NCBI GenBank assembly: GCA_036396755.1
Contig: DASWKG010000123.1
Span: 1 to 35,478, forward strand
DNA length: 35,478 bases
Direction: 5' to 3'
Origin: DASWKG01 sp036396755
GTDB taxonomy: Bacteria; Actinomycetota; UBA4738; CALAEC01
The position numbers and the translations under genes are program-made. The notes beneath the pieces were generated by a model, which did no database searches, had not been told where the DNA came from, and saw only the letters and a list, made by a program, of their open reading frames with translations. The stretch's first letter is position 1. Each line of letters opens with the position of its first letter. This document shows, piece after piece, positions 17,420 through 24,539 of this stretch.

Positions 17420-18747
17420 TACGCGAGCGCGGTTCGGACCGCCTCGGCGATCGCGTCGGCGTGCCCGCGGGCCTCTGCCTCGGTCTCGGCCTCGACCATG
17501 ACCCGGACCACCGGCTCGGTGCCAGAGGGGCGGACGAGCACGCGGCCGCGGCTCCCCATCGCCGCCTCGGCCGCCGCGACCGCTTCCCAGACGGCCTCCG
17601 CGCGGGCGACCGCGTCCCTGTCCCCGACCTCCACCGCCACGAGCACCTGGGGGAAGCGCCGCATGCACGCGGCAAGCTCGGCCACCGAGACGCCCTTCCG
17701 ACGGCTCAGGCCGAGGAACCGAGCGGCCGTCAGGAGCCCGTCGCCAGTCGTGGCGCGGTCGAGGAAGATCACGTGCCCGGACTGCTCGCCGCCGAGCACC
17801 GCGCCCGAGCGGAGCATCTCCTCGAGCACGTAGCGGTCCCCGACGTCGGTCTCGAGGATCGCGATGCCCGCGTCCTCCATCGCCCGGCGGAACCCGAGGT
17901 TCGCCATCGTCGTGGTGACCACGGTGTCCTTGGCGAGGGCCCCCTCCTCGTGCATGTCGATCGCGCACGCCGCGAGGATCTGATCGCCGTCGACGAGATC
18001 GCCCTCGGCGTCGGCCAGGATCGCCCGGTCGGCGTCGCCGTCGTGGGCCACGCCCGCGTCGGCCCCGAACCGCCGAACGGCCTCGGCCATCGCCTCCGGG
18101 CTCGTGGCCCCGAACCCCACGTTGATGTTCGAGCCGTCGGGAGCGTCCCCGATCGCGTAGACCTCCGCGCCGAGCCGCTCGAGCAGCGCCGGGGCGAGCC
18201 CGTACGCGGCGCCGTTGGCGCAGTCGACGACGACGGTCATGCCGCCGAGCGTCCCCTCGGCGGCCGCGACGAGGTGCTCGAGGTACCGCTCGGCGCCGTC
18301 CTCGTCCTCCTGCACGATCCGACCGGGGTCCTGCGGCCGGGGCCCCGCCTCGTCGTCGACGAGCCGCTCGATCTCGCCCTCGACCGCATCCGGGAGCTTC
18401 ATCCCCTCGGCGGAGAAGAACTTGATGCCGTTGTACTCGGGGGGGTTGTGCGAGGCCGAGATCACGGCCCCGGCGGTCGCCCCGAGGTCGGTGACGAGGA
18501 ACGCCACCCCGGGTGTTGGGATCACCCCGAGGTGCAGGACGTCGCCGCCCGCGGAGCAGATGCCGGCGGCGAGCGCTGCCTCCAGCATCTCCCCGGACGC
18601 TCGCGTATCGCGGCCCACGACGAGGCTCGGCCGCTCGCCCGCCCCCAGGGCGCGAACGGCGGCACGCCCGAGTCGGAAGACCAGCTCGGGAGTGAGATCG
18701 CGGTTGGCGACGCCGCGCACGCCGTCGGTTCCGAACAGGCGAGCCAT
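17419..18747 (-). CDS. glmM: Phosphoglucosamine mutase
   Basis: This 442-residue alpha-D-phosphohexomutase converts glucosamine-6-phosphate to glucosamine-1-phosphate. It has the N-terminal MARLFGTDGVRG, the active-site SASHNP with phosphoserine Ser99, the metal-binding DGDADR loop and the C-terminal RPSGTEPVVRVMVE. The ATG at 18747 has TTAGGAGG upstream. It is the first gene of the long minus-strand run ending with the epimerase. The 82 bp in front of it are shared with the divergent DUF2007-like gene. GlmM and GlmS catalyse adjacent steps and are adjacent genes. Confidence 0.97.
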   Translation of the reverse strand: MARLFGTDGVRGVANRDLTPELVFRLGRAAVRALGAGERPSLVVGRDTRASGEMLEAALAAGICSAGGDVLHLGVIPTPGVAFLVTDLGATAGAVISASHNPPEYNGIKFFSAEGMKLPDAVEGEIERLVDDEAGPRPQDPGRIVQEDEDGAERYLEHLVAAAEGTLGGMTVVVDCANGAAYGLAPALLERLGAEVYAIGDAPDGSNINVGFGATSPEAMAEAVRRFGADAGVAHDGDADRAILADAEGDLVDGDQILAACAIDMHEEGALAKDTVVTTTMANLGFRRAMEDAGIAILETDVGDRYVLEEMLRSGAVLGGEQSGHVIFLDRATTGDGLLTAARFLGLSRRKGVSVAELAACMRRFPQVLVAVEVGDRDAVARAEAVWEAVAAAEAAMGSRGRVLVRPSGTEPVVRVMVEAETEAEARGHADAIAEAVRTALA

Positions 18748-18829
18748 CGCATCCTCCTAACGCCGGGCAATCTTAGACGACGAGGGCCCGGCCCCTGCCC
18801 GGTGAGCGCGGAGCGGTCAGAATAGGGGC
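18748..18829. promoter_or_regulatory. Divergent intergenic region glmM / DUF2007-like gene
   Basis: These 82 bp must hold starts for both directions. On the minus strand TAAGAT (18775-18770) is a weak -10 about 23 bp upstream of glmM. On the plus strand CAGAAT (18818-18823) lies seven bases before the ATG at 18830, which would suit a leaderless mRNA, common in actinobacteria. No good -35 was found for either. Both assignments are tentative. Confidence 0.3.
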
Positions 18830-19084
18830 ATGGGCCGGCTGATCCACGTGCACACCGCGGGCGACGCGATGGAGGGACAGCTCCTGCGGGGCCGCCTCGA
18901 GGCCGAGGACATCCCCGTCTTCGCGAAGGGCGAGGGCGAGGGGCCCTACCGGCTCGGCCCCATGCACCTTTGGGTGCTCGAGGAGCACGAGGTGCAGGCG
19001 CGGCTGGTCCTGGCCGAGGTGCTCGGAGGCCGGTTCGCCCTCCCCGACGACGCCGAGGTGGAGCCGGAGAGCGAGGTCCCTTAG
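18830..19084 (+). CDS. DUF2007-like small protein
   Basis: This 84-residue protein has the pattern of DUF2007 (called putative signal-transducing protein): an opening strand LIHVHTAGDAMEGQLLRGRLE, a middle strand IPVFAKGEG, then LWVLEEHEVQARLVLAEV. No biochemical role is established for the family. It is one of only three plus-strand genes and stands alone between rpsI and glmM. The start is ATG 18830 with at best a weak AGGGG ribosome site; translation could be leaderless. Its stop overlaps the rpsI stop on the other strand within TTAG (19081-19084). Confidence 0.75.
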   Translation: MGRLIHVHTAGDAMEGQLLRGRLEAEDIPVFAKGEGEGPYRLGPMHLWVLEEHEVQARLVLAEVLGGRFALPDDAEVEPESEVP

Positions 19085-19488
19085 CGCTTGCTGTACTGGG
19101 GCGCCTTGCGGGCCTTCTTCAGCCCGTACTTGCGGCGCTCCTTCTCGCGGGAATCCCGGGTGAGGAACCCCTCGCTCTTGAGCGCACCCCGCAGGGTCTC
19201 GTCCATCGCGACGAGCGCCCGGGCGATGCCGTGCTGCAGCGCGCCCGCCTGGCCGTTCGAGCCGCCGCCTTCGATGCTGGCGACGACGTCGAGATCCTTG
19301 TCCTTCTCGACCGTGCGCATGGGGGCCGTCACGATCATCCGCTGGGCTCGGGAGGGGAAGTAGTCCTCGAGGGAGCGGCCGTTCAGCTCGAAGCGCCCGG
19401 TCCCCGGACGGACCCGAACCCGCGCGACCGCCTCCTTGCGGCGTCCGGTCGCCAGCGCCATGTCTCCCATCAGCTTCGCCTCAGCCAT
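19081..19488 (-). CDS. rpsI: 30S ribosomal protein S9
   Basis: This encodes a 135-residue S9 protein. The conserved N-terminal ATGRRKEAVARVRV, the middle GGGSNGQAGALQHGIARAL and the C-terminal KKARKAPQYSKR are all present. The last Lys-Arg reaches the P-site tRNA in known ribosomes. It follows rplM directly, the usual L13-S9 pair. A GAGGAG ribosome site precedes the ATG at 19488. It is the last gene of the alpha-cluster run, and its stop is shared tail to tail with the DUF2007-like gene. Confidence 0.97.
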   Translation of the reverse strand: MAEAKLMGDMALATGRRKEAVARVRVRPGTGRFELNGRSLEDYFPSRAQRMIVTAPMRTVEKDKDLDVVASIEGGGSNGQAGALQHGIARALVAMDETLRGALKSEGFLTRDSREKERRKYGLKKARKAPQYSKR

Positions 19489-19490
19489 GC

Positions 19491-20009
19491 CTACTCCTCA
19501 TCTCTCGCCGGGGCCTCGGCCTCCGGGGCGCTCGTCTCGGGAGCCGCCGGCTCGGCGGGAGCCACCGCGCCGGCCACCTTCCCCAGCTCGAGGGGCTCGG
19601 GCTTCTGCGGAGCGTGGGGGTGCTCACCGCCCGCGTAGACGTGCAGCTTCTTGATCATCTGCCGCCCGAGCCTGGTCTTCGGGAGCATCCCCCGGACCGC
19701 GCGCTCGATCACCTGCTCGGGCTTGGTCTCGATCATCCTCGCGAACGGGATCACGCGGAGCCCGCCCGGGTGCTGGGAGTGTCGGTAGTAGACCTTCTGC
19801 TCGGCCTTCTGGCCGGTCAGGCGGACCTCGGCCGCGTTGATCACGATCACGTGGTCGCCCACGTCGAGGTGCGGCGCGTACATCGGCTTGTGCTTGCCCC
19901 GCAGGATCTGCGCCACCTCGGAGGCGAGGCGGCCCAGCACGGCCTCACGGGCGTCGAGCACGTACCAGCCGCGCTCGATGTCCTTCGATCTCGGCGTGTA
20001 GGTCTTCAT
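19491..20009 (-). CDS. rplM: 50S ribosomal protein L13 with acidic tail
   Basis: This encodes a 172-residue L13, about 25 longer than the common form. The core runs to about residue 147 and contains WYVLDAREAVLGRLAS, GDHVIVINAAEV, RGMLPKTRLGRQM and LHVYAGGEHPH. The extra C-terminal tail is rich in Ala, Pro and Glu (PAEPAAPETSAPEAEAP). The ATG at 20009 follows AGGAAGG and overlaps the truA stop in ATGA; the open frame above it is truA shadow. It forms the usual pair with rpsI, here joined to the alpha cluster. Confidence 0.96.
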   Translation of the reverse strand: MKTYTPRSKDIERGWYVLDAREAVLGRLASEVAQILRGKHKPMYAPHLDVGDHVIVINAAEVRLTGQKAEQKVYYRHSQHPGGLRVIPFARMIETKPEQVIERAVRGMLPKTRLGRQMIKKLHVYAGGEHPHAPQKPEPLELGKVAGAVAPAEPAAPETSAPEAEAPARDEE

Positions 20010-20767
20010 CGTTCCCTTCCTCGTGCCACTCTCGGGACCCCATAGACTACCCGTTCCAGCACCAACCCACGGGCGGGGGCCACCGGCCCCGCCGCCGCCC
20101 GGTCCCGTGCCCGCAGGACCCCCGGGATCTCCCCCGGGTCCATCCGACCCTCGCCCACCCGCACGAGCGTGCCCACCAGGCTCCGCACCATCTGGTGCAG
20201 GAACGCGTTCCCCCGCACCCCGACCTCCAGCCGCTCGCCGTGCCGGGCGATCGCCAGGCGCTCCATCCGCCGCACCGTCGAGCGGTCGCCCTGCGGGCGC
20301 CGGCAGAACGACGCGAAGTCGTGCTCGCCGAGCAGGTCCCGCGCCGCGGCCCGCATGGGCCTCAGCGCGAGCGCTCCCGGCAGGTGCCACTCGTACCGAG
20401 CCGTGAACGGGCTCGGCGACTCCCCGGTCCCGATCCGGTACCGGTACTCCCTCGCCGTCGCGCTCCGGCGCGCGTCGAACCCCTCGGGCGCGATCCTCGC
20501 CGAACGGATCACCACCTCCGGCGCAAGGATCCCGTTCAGCGCCCGGGCCACCCGCTCGGGGTCGGCATCGGCCTCGAACGAGACCACCTGCCCCCAGGCG
20601 TGAACCCCGGCGTCGGTCCGCCCGGCCACCGACAGCTTCGGCGCGGCCCCCAGGAGCCGGGCCAGCGCGTCCTCCAGCGCTCCCTGCACGGTCCGGAGCC
20701 TCGGCTGGCGGGCCCACCCACGGAAGTCCGTCCCGTCGTAGGCGACGACCAGCTTGAGGACCGCCAA
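20006..20767 (-). CDS. truA: tRNA pseudouridine(38-40) synthase TruA
   Basis: This 253-residue pseudouridine synthase modifies positions 38-40 of the tRNA anticodon arm. The catalytic aspartate is Asp52 in AGRTDAGVHA. VAYDGTDFRGWARQP at the start and FLHQMVRSLVGTLVRVG near the C-terminus are typical. The only start that fits is TTG at 20767, 13 bp after the rplQ stop, with a weak ribosome site, so expression probably depends on rplQ translation. It overlaps rplM in ATGA. The order rpoA-rplQ-truA-rplM-rpsI is common in Gram-positive bacteria. Confidence 0.95.
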   Translation of the reverse strand: MAVLKLVVAYDGTDFRGWARQPRLRTVQGALEDALARLLGAAPKLSVAGRTDAGVHAWGQVVSFEADADPERVARALNGILAPEVVIRSARIAPEGFDARRSATAREYRYRIGTGESPSPFTARYEWHLPGALALRPMRAAARDLLGEHDFASFCRRPQGDRSTVRRMERLAIARHGERLEVGVRGNAFLHQMVRSLVGTLVRVGEGRMDPGEIPGVLRARDRAAAGPVAPARGLVLERVVYGVPRVARGRER

Positions 20768-20780
20768 GGCGGCCCGGCCG

Positions 20781-21149
20781 CTACTCGGCCGCTTCCCGCT
20801 CCACGAGCTCGATCAGCGCCATCGGAGCGGCGTCGCCCTTGCGGGGGCCGAGCTTGAGGATGCGGGTGTAGCCGCCCTCGCGATCGGCGAACCGCGGGGC
20901 GATCTCGTCGAAGAGGCGGTGCACGACGTCGCGATCGGTCACCACGCGGAGCACCTGCCGTCGCGCGGCCACGTCGCCGCGCTTGGCGAACGTGATGAGC
21001 TTCTCCGCCAGCGGGCGGAGCTGCTTCGCCTTGGCCTCGGTGGTCTGCAGCCGATCGTGGGTGAACAGCGCGGCGGCGAGCCCGCCCATCATCAGCTTCT
21101 GATGGGCCGGCCCCGACCCCAGTCGCGGTCCTTTCTTGGGAGTCGGCAC
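20781..21149 (-). CDS. rplQ: 50S ribosomal protein L17
   Basis: This encodes a 122-residue L17 from the region around the peptide exit tunnel. It begins PTPKKGPRLGSGPAHQKLM and has the helix TTEAKAKQLRPLAEKLITFAKRG, both typical, and ends in the GGYTRILKLGPRKGDAAPMALIEL region. The start is GTG at 21149, six bases after rpoA. No long acidic tail, unlike L17 of several other actinobacteria. Confidence 0.97.
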   Translation of the reverse strand: MPTPKKGPRLGSGPAHQKLMMGGLAAALFTHDRLQTTEAKAKQLRPLAEKLITFAKRGDVAARRQVLRVVTDRDVVHRLFDEIAPRFADREGGYTRILKLGPRKGDAAPMALIELVEREAAE

Positions 21150-21155
21150 GTGCCC

Positions 21156-22088
21156 CTACTCTTCCTTGAGGTCGAGGCCCAGCTCGACCAGCTTGGCCTT
21201 GACCTCGTCGATCGACTTCTGCCCGAAGTTGCGGATGTCCATGAGCTCGGCCTCGGTCTTCTGCACCAGATCGCCGACCGTGTTCACGCCCTCGCGCTTG
21301 AGGCAGTTGTAGGAGCGGACCGACAGGCTGAGCTCCTCGATCGGCAGCGCCAGCTCGCCGACGGGGATCTCCTCGCCCTCGGCCGGCCCGAGCGACAGGC
21401 CCGGGGTCTCGGAGAGCTCGCCGAACAGGTTCACGAGCTCGACGAGGGTGGTCCCGGCGGAGGCGACGGCCTCGCGCGGGGTCACCGAGCCGTCGGTGAT
21501 GACGTCGAGGATGAGCCTGTCGCGGTCGGTCATCTGCTCGACGCGCGTGTTCTCGACCGTGAAGGTCACGCGGCGAACCGGCGAGAAGATCGAGTCGACC
21601 GGGATGACGCCGATCGGGTCGCGCGGCTTCTTGTTCTTCTCGGCCGTCCGGTAGCCGACGCCCCGCTCCACCACGAACTCGGTCTCGAGGCTCGCGCCCT
21701 TGCCGAGCGTGGCGAGGTGCAGGTCGGGGTTGAGGATCTCGACGCCGGCCGGCGGCGCGATGTCGCCGGCCTTCACCTCGCCGGGCCCCTTCGCCTTGAG
21801 GTAGATGGTCACCGGCTCCTCGAGCTCGGACCGGAGCACCATCTCCTTGATGTTGAGGATGATGTCGGTGACGTCCTCGGTCACCTTCGGGATCGTGGAG
21901 AACTCGTGGAGGACGCCCTCGATCTTCACCGACGAGACGGCCGCGCCGGGGATCGACGACAGGAGCGTCCGCCGGAGCGAGTTGCCCAGCGTGTGGCCGA
22001 ACCCCGGCTCGAGCGGCTCGATGATGAACCGCGAGCGGGTGTCGTCGACGGTCTCTTCCTGGATCTGTGGTCTCGCAACGATCAGCAC
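21156..22088 (-). CDS. rpoA: RNA polymerase subunit alpha
   Basis: This 310-residue subunit starts polymerase assembly. The N-terminal domain (about 1-230) has the dimerisation segment EPGFGHTLGNSLRRTLLSSI and VEQMTDRDRLILDV. The C-terminal domain (about 245-310) contains the helix-hairpin-helix with NCLKREGVNTVGDLV and MDIRNFGQKSIDEVK, which binds UP elements and activators. The GTG start at 22088 follows AAGGAGG by ten bases. rpoA directly follows rpsK; the rpsD gene that many bacteria have between them is missing here. Confidence 0.98.
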   Translation of the reverse strand: MLIVARPQIQEETVDDTRSRFIIEPLEPGFGHTLGNSLRRTLLSSIPGAAVSSVKIEGVLHEFSTIPKVTEDVTDIILNIKEMVLRSELEEPVTIYLKAKGPGEVKAGDIAPPAGVEILNPDLHLATLGKGASLETEFVVERGVGYRTAEKNKKPRDPIGVIPVDSIFSPVRRVTFTVENTRVEQMTDRDRLILDVITDGSVTPREAVASAGTTLVELVNLFGELSETPGLSLGPAEGEEIPVGELALPIEELSLSVRSYNCLKREGVNTVGDLVQKTEAELMDIRNFGQKSIDEVKAKLVELGLDLKEE

Positions 22089-22141
22089 TCTCGAACTACC
22101 TCCTTCGGCCGGGGATCATCCGTTCCTCCCGGCGTCGGTTG

Positions 22142-22531
22142 TCAGACGCGGCGGCGCTTGCGGGGGCGACACCCGTTGTGCGGAACGGGGGTCACGTCCT
22201 GGATGCCGAGGATCTCGAGGCCGGTGGCGGCGAGCGAGCGGATCGCCGTCTCGCGGCCGGAGCCCGGTCCCTTCACGAACACGTCGACCTTCTTGAGGCC
22301 ATGCTCCTGGGCCCGCTTCGCGGCGGCCTCGGCGGTGAGCTGGGCGGCGAACGGGGTGGACTTGCGGGAGCCCTTGAACCCGACGTTGCCGGCGCTCGCC
22401 CACGAGATGGTGTTTCCCTCGAGGTCGGTGATGGTGACGATCGTGTTGTTGAAGGTCGACTTGATGTGCGCCGCCCCGTGGACGACGTTCTTCTTCTCCT
22501 TCTTGCGGGTCTTCTTCTTCGGCTTCGCCAT
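22142..22531 (-). CDS. rpsK: 30S ribosomal protein S11
   Basis: This encodes a 129-residue S11 of the 30S platform. Motifs are AHIKSTFNNTIVTITD, GFKGSRKSTPFAAQ and the C-terminal DVTPVPHNGCRPRKRRRV. The N-terminus is very lysine-rich (KPKKKTRKKEKK). It lies six bases after rpsM. Between it and rpoA there are 53 bp, too short for rpsD. Confidence 0.98.
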   Translation of the reverse strand: MAKPKKKTRKKEKKNVVHGAAHIKSTFNNTIVTITDLEGNTISWASAGNVGFKGSRKSTPFAAQLTAEAAAKRAQEHGLKKVDVFVKGPGSGRETAIRSLAATGLEILGIQDVTPVPHNGCRPRKRRRV

Positions 22532-22537
22532 GGGTGC

Positions 22538-22909
22538 CTACTTCTTCCTCTTGATGCCGACGGTCTTCTTCGGGCCCTTGCGGGTCCGCGCGTTGGTGTG
22601 GGTGCGCTGGCCGTGGACGGGAAGGCCCCGTCGGTGGCGCAGGCCCTGGTAGGAGCCGATCTCGATCTTGCGCTTGATGTCCTGGGCGACGTCGCGCCGG
22701 AGGTCGCCCTCGACCTTGTAGTTCTTGTCGATCCAATCGCGGATCTTGACGACCTCGTCCTCGGACAGGTCGCGAACCTTGGTGCCCTCGGTGATCCCGG
22801 TGCCCTCGACGGTCGCGAAGGCCTTGGTGCGGCCGATGCCGTAGATGTAGGTCAGCGCGAACTCGACCCGCTTGTCACGGGGAAGGTCGACGCCTGCGAT
22901 CCTGGCCAT
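22538..22909 (-). CDS. rpsM: 30S ribosomal protein S13
   Basis: This encodes a 123-residue S13 of the 30S head, which contacts the 50S subunit and P-site tRNA. It begins ARIAGVDLPRDKRVEFALTY, has YGIGRTKA and ends with the basic RGLPVHGQRTHTNARTRKG segment. Its ATG at 22909 follows the rpmJ stop codon with no base between (TAGATG), so its ribosome site lies inside rpmJ and the two are surely co-translated. Confidence 0.98.
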   Translation of the reverse strand: MARIAGVDLPRDKRVEFALTYIYGIGRTKAFATVEGTGITEGTKVRDLSEDEVVKIRDWIDKNYKVEGDLRRDVAQDIKRKIEIGSYQGLRHRRGLPVHGQRTHTNARTRKGPKKTVGIKRKK

Positions 22910-23023
22910 CTATCCCTGCCTCTGCTTGTGCCTCGGGTTCGAGCAGATCACCATGACCCGCCCCTTGCGGCGGATCATCTTGCACTTCTCGCACATCCTC
23001 TTGACCGACGGCCGTACCTTCAT
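22910..23023 (-). CDS. rpmJ: 50S ribosomal protein L36, zinc type
   Basis: This encodes a 37-residue protein that starts MKVRPSVKRMCEKCKMIRRK and ends in NPRHKQRQG. The zinc ligands Cys11, Cys14, Cys27 and His32 are all present, so this is the zinc-binding form of L36. The ATG at 23023 has AGGGAG upstream. It is the first gene of the alpha cluster here, since infA is absent in front of it. The promoter proposed at 23112-23141 would make it the first translated gene of the transcript. Confidence 0.96.
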   Translation of the reverse strand: MKVRPSVKRMCEKCKMIRRKGRVMVICSNPRHKQRQG

Positions 23024-23083
23024 CGCCTGCTCCCTGGCGGCGCGGGGCCCCATCCTCGCTGCGGGGTGACTGCGCACGCGAAT

Positions 23084-23106
23084 ACCGCCCCGGACCGGGG
23101 CGCGGT
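23084..23106 (-). other. Hairpin in the rpmJ leader
   Basis: ACCGCCCC at 23084-23091 pairs with GGGGC-gc-GGT at 23097-23106: five GC pairs around a five-base loop, then three more beyond a two-base bulge. With the proposed promoter, RNA would start near 23105, so this hairpin would be the very 5' end of the alpha-cluster mRNA. It could protect the end of the message or be a protein-binding leader. The DNA is GC-rich, so chance pairing cannot be excluded. Confidence 0.4.
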
Positions 23107-23111
23107 CGCCA

Positions 23112-23141
23112 AGTATACGAGAGGGCTCGCTCCATCGTCTA
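23112..23141 (-). promoter_or_regulatory. Promoter of the rpmJ-rpsM-rpsK-rpoA cluster
   Basis: On the minus strand TAGACG (23141-23136; four of six to TTGACA) and TATACT (23117-23112; five of six to TATAAT) are 18 bp apart. This AT-rich spot stands out in the 124-bp gap between map and rpmJ. Transcription would start near 23105, about 80 nt ahead of rpmJ. It would let the alpha cluster be expressed apart from secY-adk-map. Confidence 0.6.
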
Positions 23142-23147
23142 CGGCGT

Positions 23148-23894
23148 TCATCGGGTGAGCACCTCGGGGCCGTCCTCGGTGATCGCCACGGTGTGCTCGA
23201 AGTGGGCGCAGAGGGAGCCGTCGGCCGTCACGACCGTCCAGCCGTCGTCGAGCTGGCGCGTCTCCCAGCCGCCGGCGTTCACCATGGGCTCGATCGCCAG
23301 GGCGAGGCCAGGACGGAGCTCGGGGCCTCGCCCGGGGGTCCCGTAGTTCGGGACCTGGGGGTCCTCGTGGAGGGCTCGGCCGATCCCGTGACCCACGTAC
23401 TCCCGGACCACGCTGAACCCCGCCCCCTCGACCACCTGCTCGACCGCGTGGGAGATGTCGGAGAGGCGGCCACCGGCGAGGGCCCGGCCGATGCCGGCCT
23501 CGAGCGACTCCTCGGTCACGCGCATCAGCTTCTCGAGATCGCCGGGGGGCGAGTCGCCCACGTACACGGTCACCGCCGAATCGCCGTGGAAGCCCTCCCA
23601 GATGGCCCCGACGTCGACCGAGAACAGGTCGCCCTCGCGCAGCGCCCGGGGCCCCGGGATGCCGTGGACGAGCTCCTGGTTGATCGAGGCGCAGATCGAC
23701 GCGGGGAAGCCCCGGTAGCCCTTGAAGGACGGGACGGCGCCCTCGCTCCGCATGACCTCCTCGGCGATCGCGTCGAGCTGGGCGGTGGTGACGCCGGGGC
23801 GGACGGCGGCCACGACCGCCTCGCGCGCCCGGGCCGTGATGCGGCCCGCGCGACGCAGCTTCTCGAGCTCCTCGGGGGACTTGCGGATGATCAC
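23148..23894 (-). CDS. map: Methionine aminopeptidase, type I
   Basis: This 248-residue metalloenzyme removes the N-terminal Met from new proteins. The five metal ligands are Asp94 (SVDVGA), Asp105 (HGDSAV), His169 (GHGIGRALHEDP), Glu202 (AIEPM) and Glu233 (FEHTVAI). The catalytic His77 is in ELVHGIPG. The GTG start at 23894 overlaps the adk stop in GTGA and gives the standard N-terminus; longer versions of the frame are adk shadow. The order secY-adk-map is the common one, but infA, normally next, is missing. Confidence 0.97.
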   Translation of the reverse strand: MIIRKSPEELEKLRRAGRITARAREAVVAAVRPGVTTAQLDAIAEEVMRSEGAVPSFKGYRGFPASICASINQELVHGIPGPRALREGDLFSVDVGAIWEGFHGDSAVTVYVGDSPPGDLEKLMRVTEESLEAGIGRALAGGRLSDISHAVEQVVEGAGFSVVREYVGHGIGRALHEDPQVPNYGTPGRGPELRPGLALAIEPMVNAGGWETRQLDDGWTVVTADGSLCAHFEHTVAITEDGPEVLTR

Positions 23895-24535
23895 GTCAGC
23901 TCGCCGAGCACGTCGATCGCGCGGCGGGTGACCTCGTCGACCTCGCCGACGGCATCGACATTCCGAAGAAGGTCGCGCTCCTCGTAGAAGCGCTCGAGCG
24001 GGGCGGTGTCCCGGTGGTAGACCTCGAGCCGGTGCCGAACGGTCTCCTCGCGATCGTCGTCGCGCTGGATCAGCTCGCCGCCGCAGGCGTCGCACACGCC
24101 CAGGCGGCGCGAGGGATGGGTCCCGAGCTGGTAGGTGCGCTGGCAGCGGGTGCAGGTGCGGCGGCCGGCCAGGCGGCCCACGGTGACCTCGTCGGGGACG
24201 ACGAACCGAACCGCCGCCTGGAGCGGGGCGCCGCGATCGGCGAGCGCCTCCTCGAGCGCCTCCGCCTGCGGGATCGTGCGCGGGAAGCCGTCGAGGATCC
24301 AGCCGTTCTGCGTCTTGTCGAGCTCGGAGATGAGCATCCCGATCACCACGTCGTCGGGGACGAGCTCGCCCGAGTCCATGTAGGACTTGGCCTTGAGACC
24401 GAGGGGGGTCTCGTGGCGGACGTGGCGGCGGAACATGTCGCCCGTCGAGATGAGGCGGACGTCGAAGTACCCCTCGAGGCGGTGCGCCTGGGTCCCCTTG
24501 CCGGCCCCCGGAGGCCCGAGCAGCACGATCCGCAC
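23891..24535 (-). CDS. adk: Adenylate kinase
   Basis: This 214-residue enzyme interconverts AMP plus ATP with two ADP. The P-loop GPPGAGKGT is at 7-15 and the AMP-site segment LDGFPRT at 81-87. The long LID carries four cysteines (128, 131, 148, 151) in CTRC and CDAC, so it is a zinc-binding LID. The GTG at 24535 begins four bases after the secY stop. Length is normal and all catalytic arginines in their usual motifs appear present. Confidence 0.98.
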   Translation of the reverse strand: MRIVLLGPPGAGKGTQAHRLEGYFDVRLISTGDMFRRHVRHETPLGLKAKSYMDSGELVPDDVVIGMLISELDKTQNGWILDGFPRTIPQAEALEEALADRGAPLQAAVRFVVPDEVTVGRLAGRRTCTRCQRTYQLGTHPSRRLGVCDACGGELIQRDDDREETVRHRLEVYHRDTAPLERFYEERDLLRNVDAVGEVDEVTRRAIDVLGELT

Positions 24536-24539
24536 CGAG

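Noticed and set aside
23024..23147. A diverged or frameshifted infA in the map-rpmJ gap
   Set aside because: The gap is too short and none of the frames carries IF1-like residues; the stretch contains promoter-like and hairpin sequence instead.
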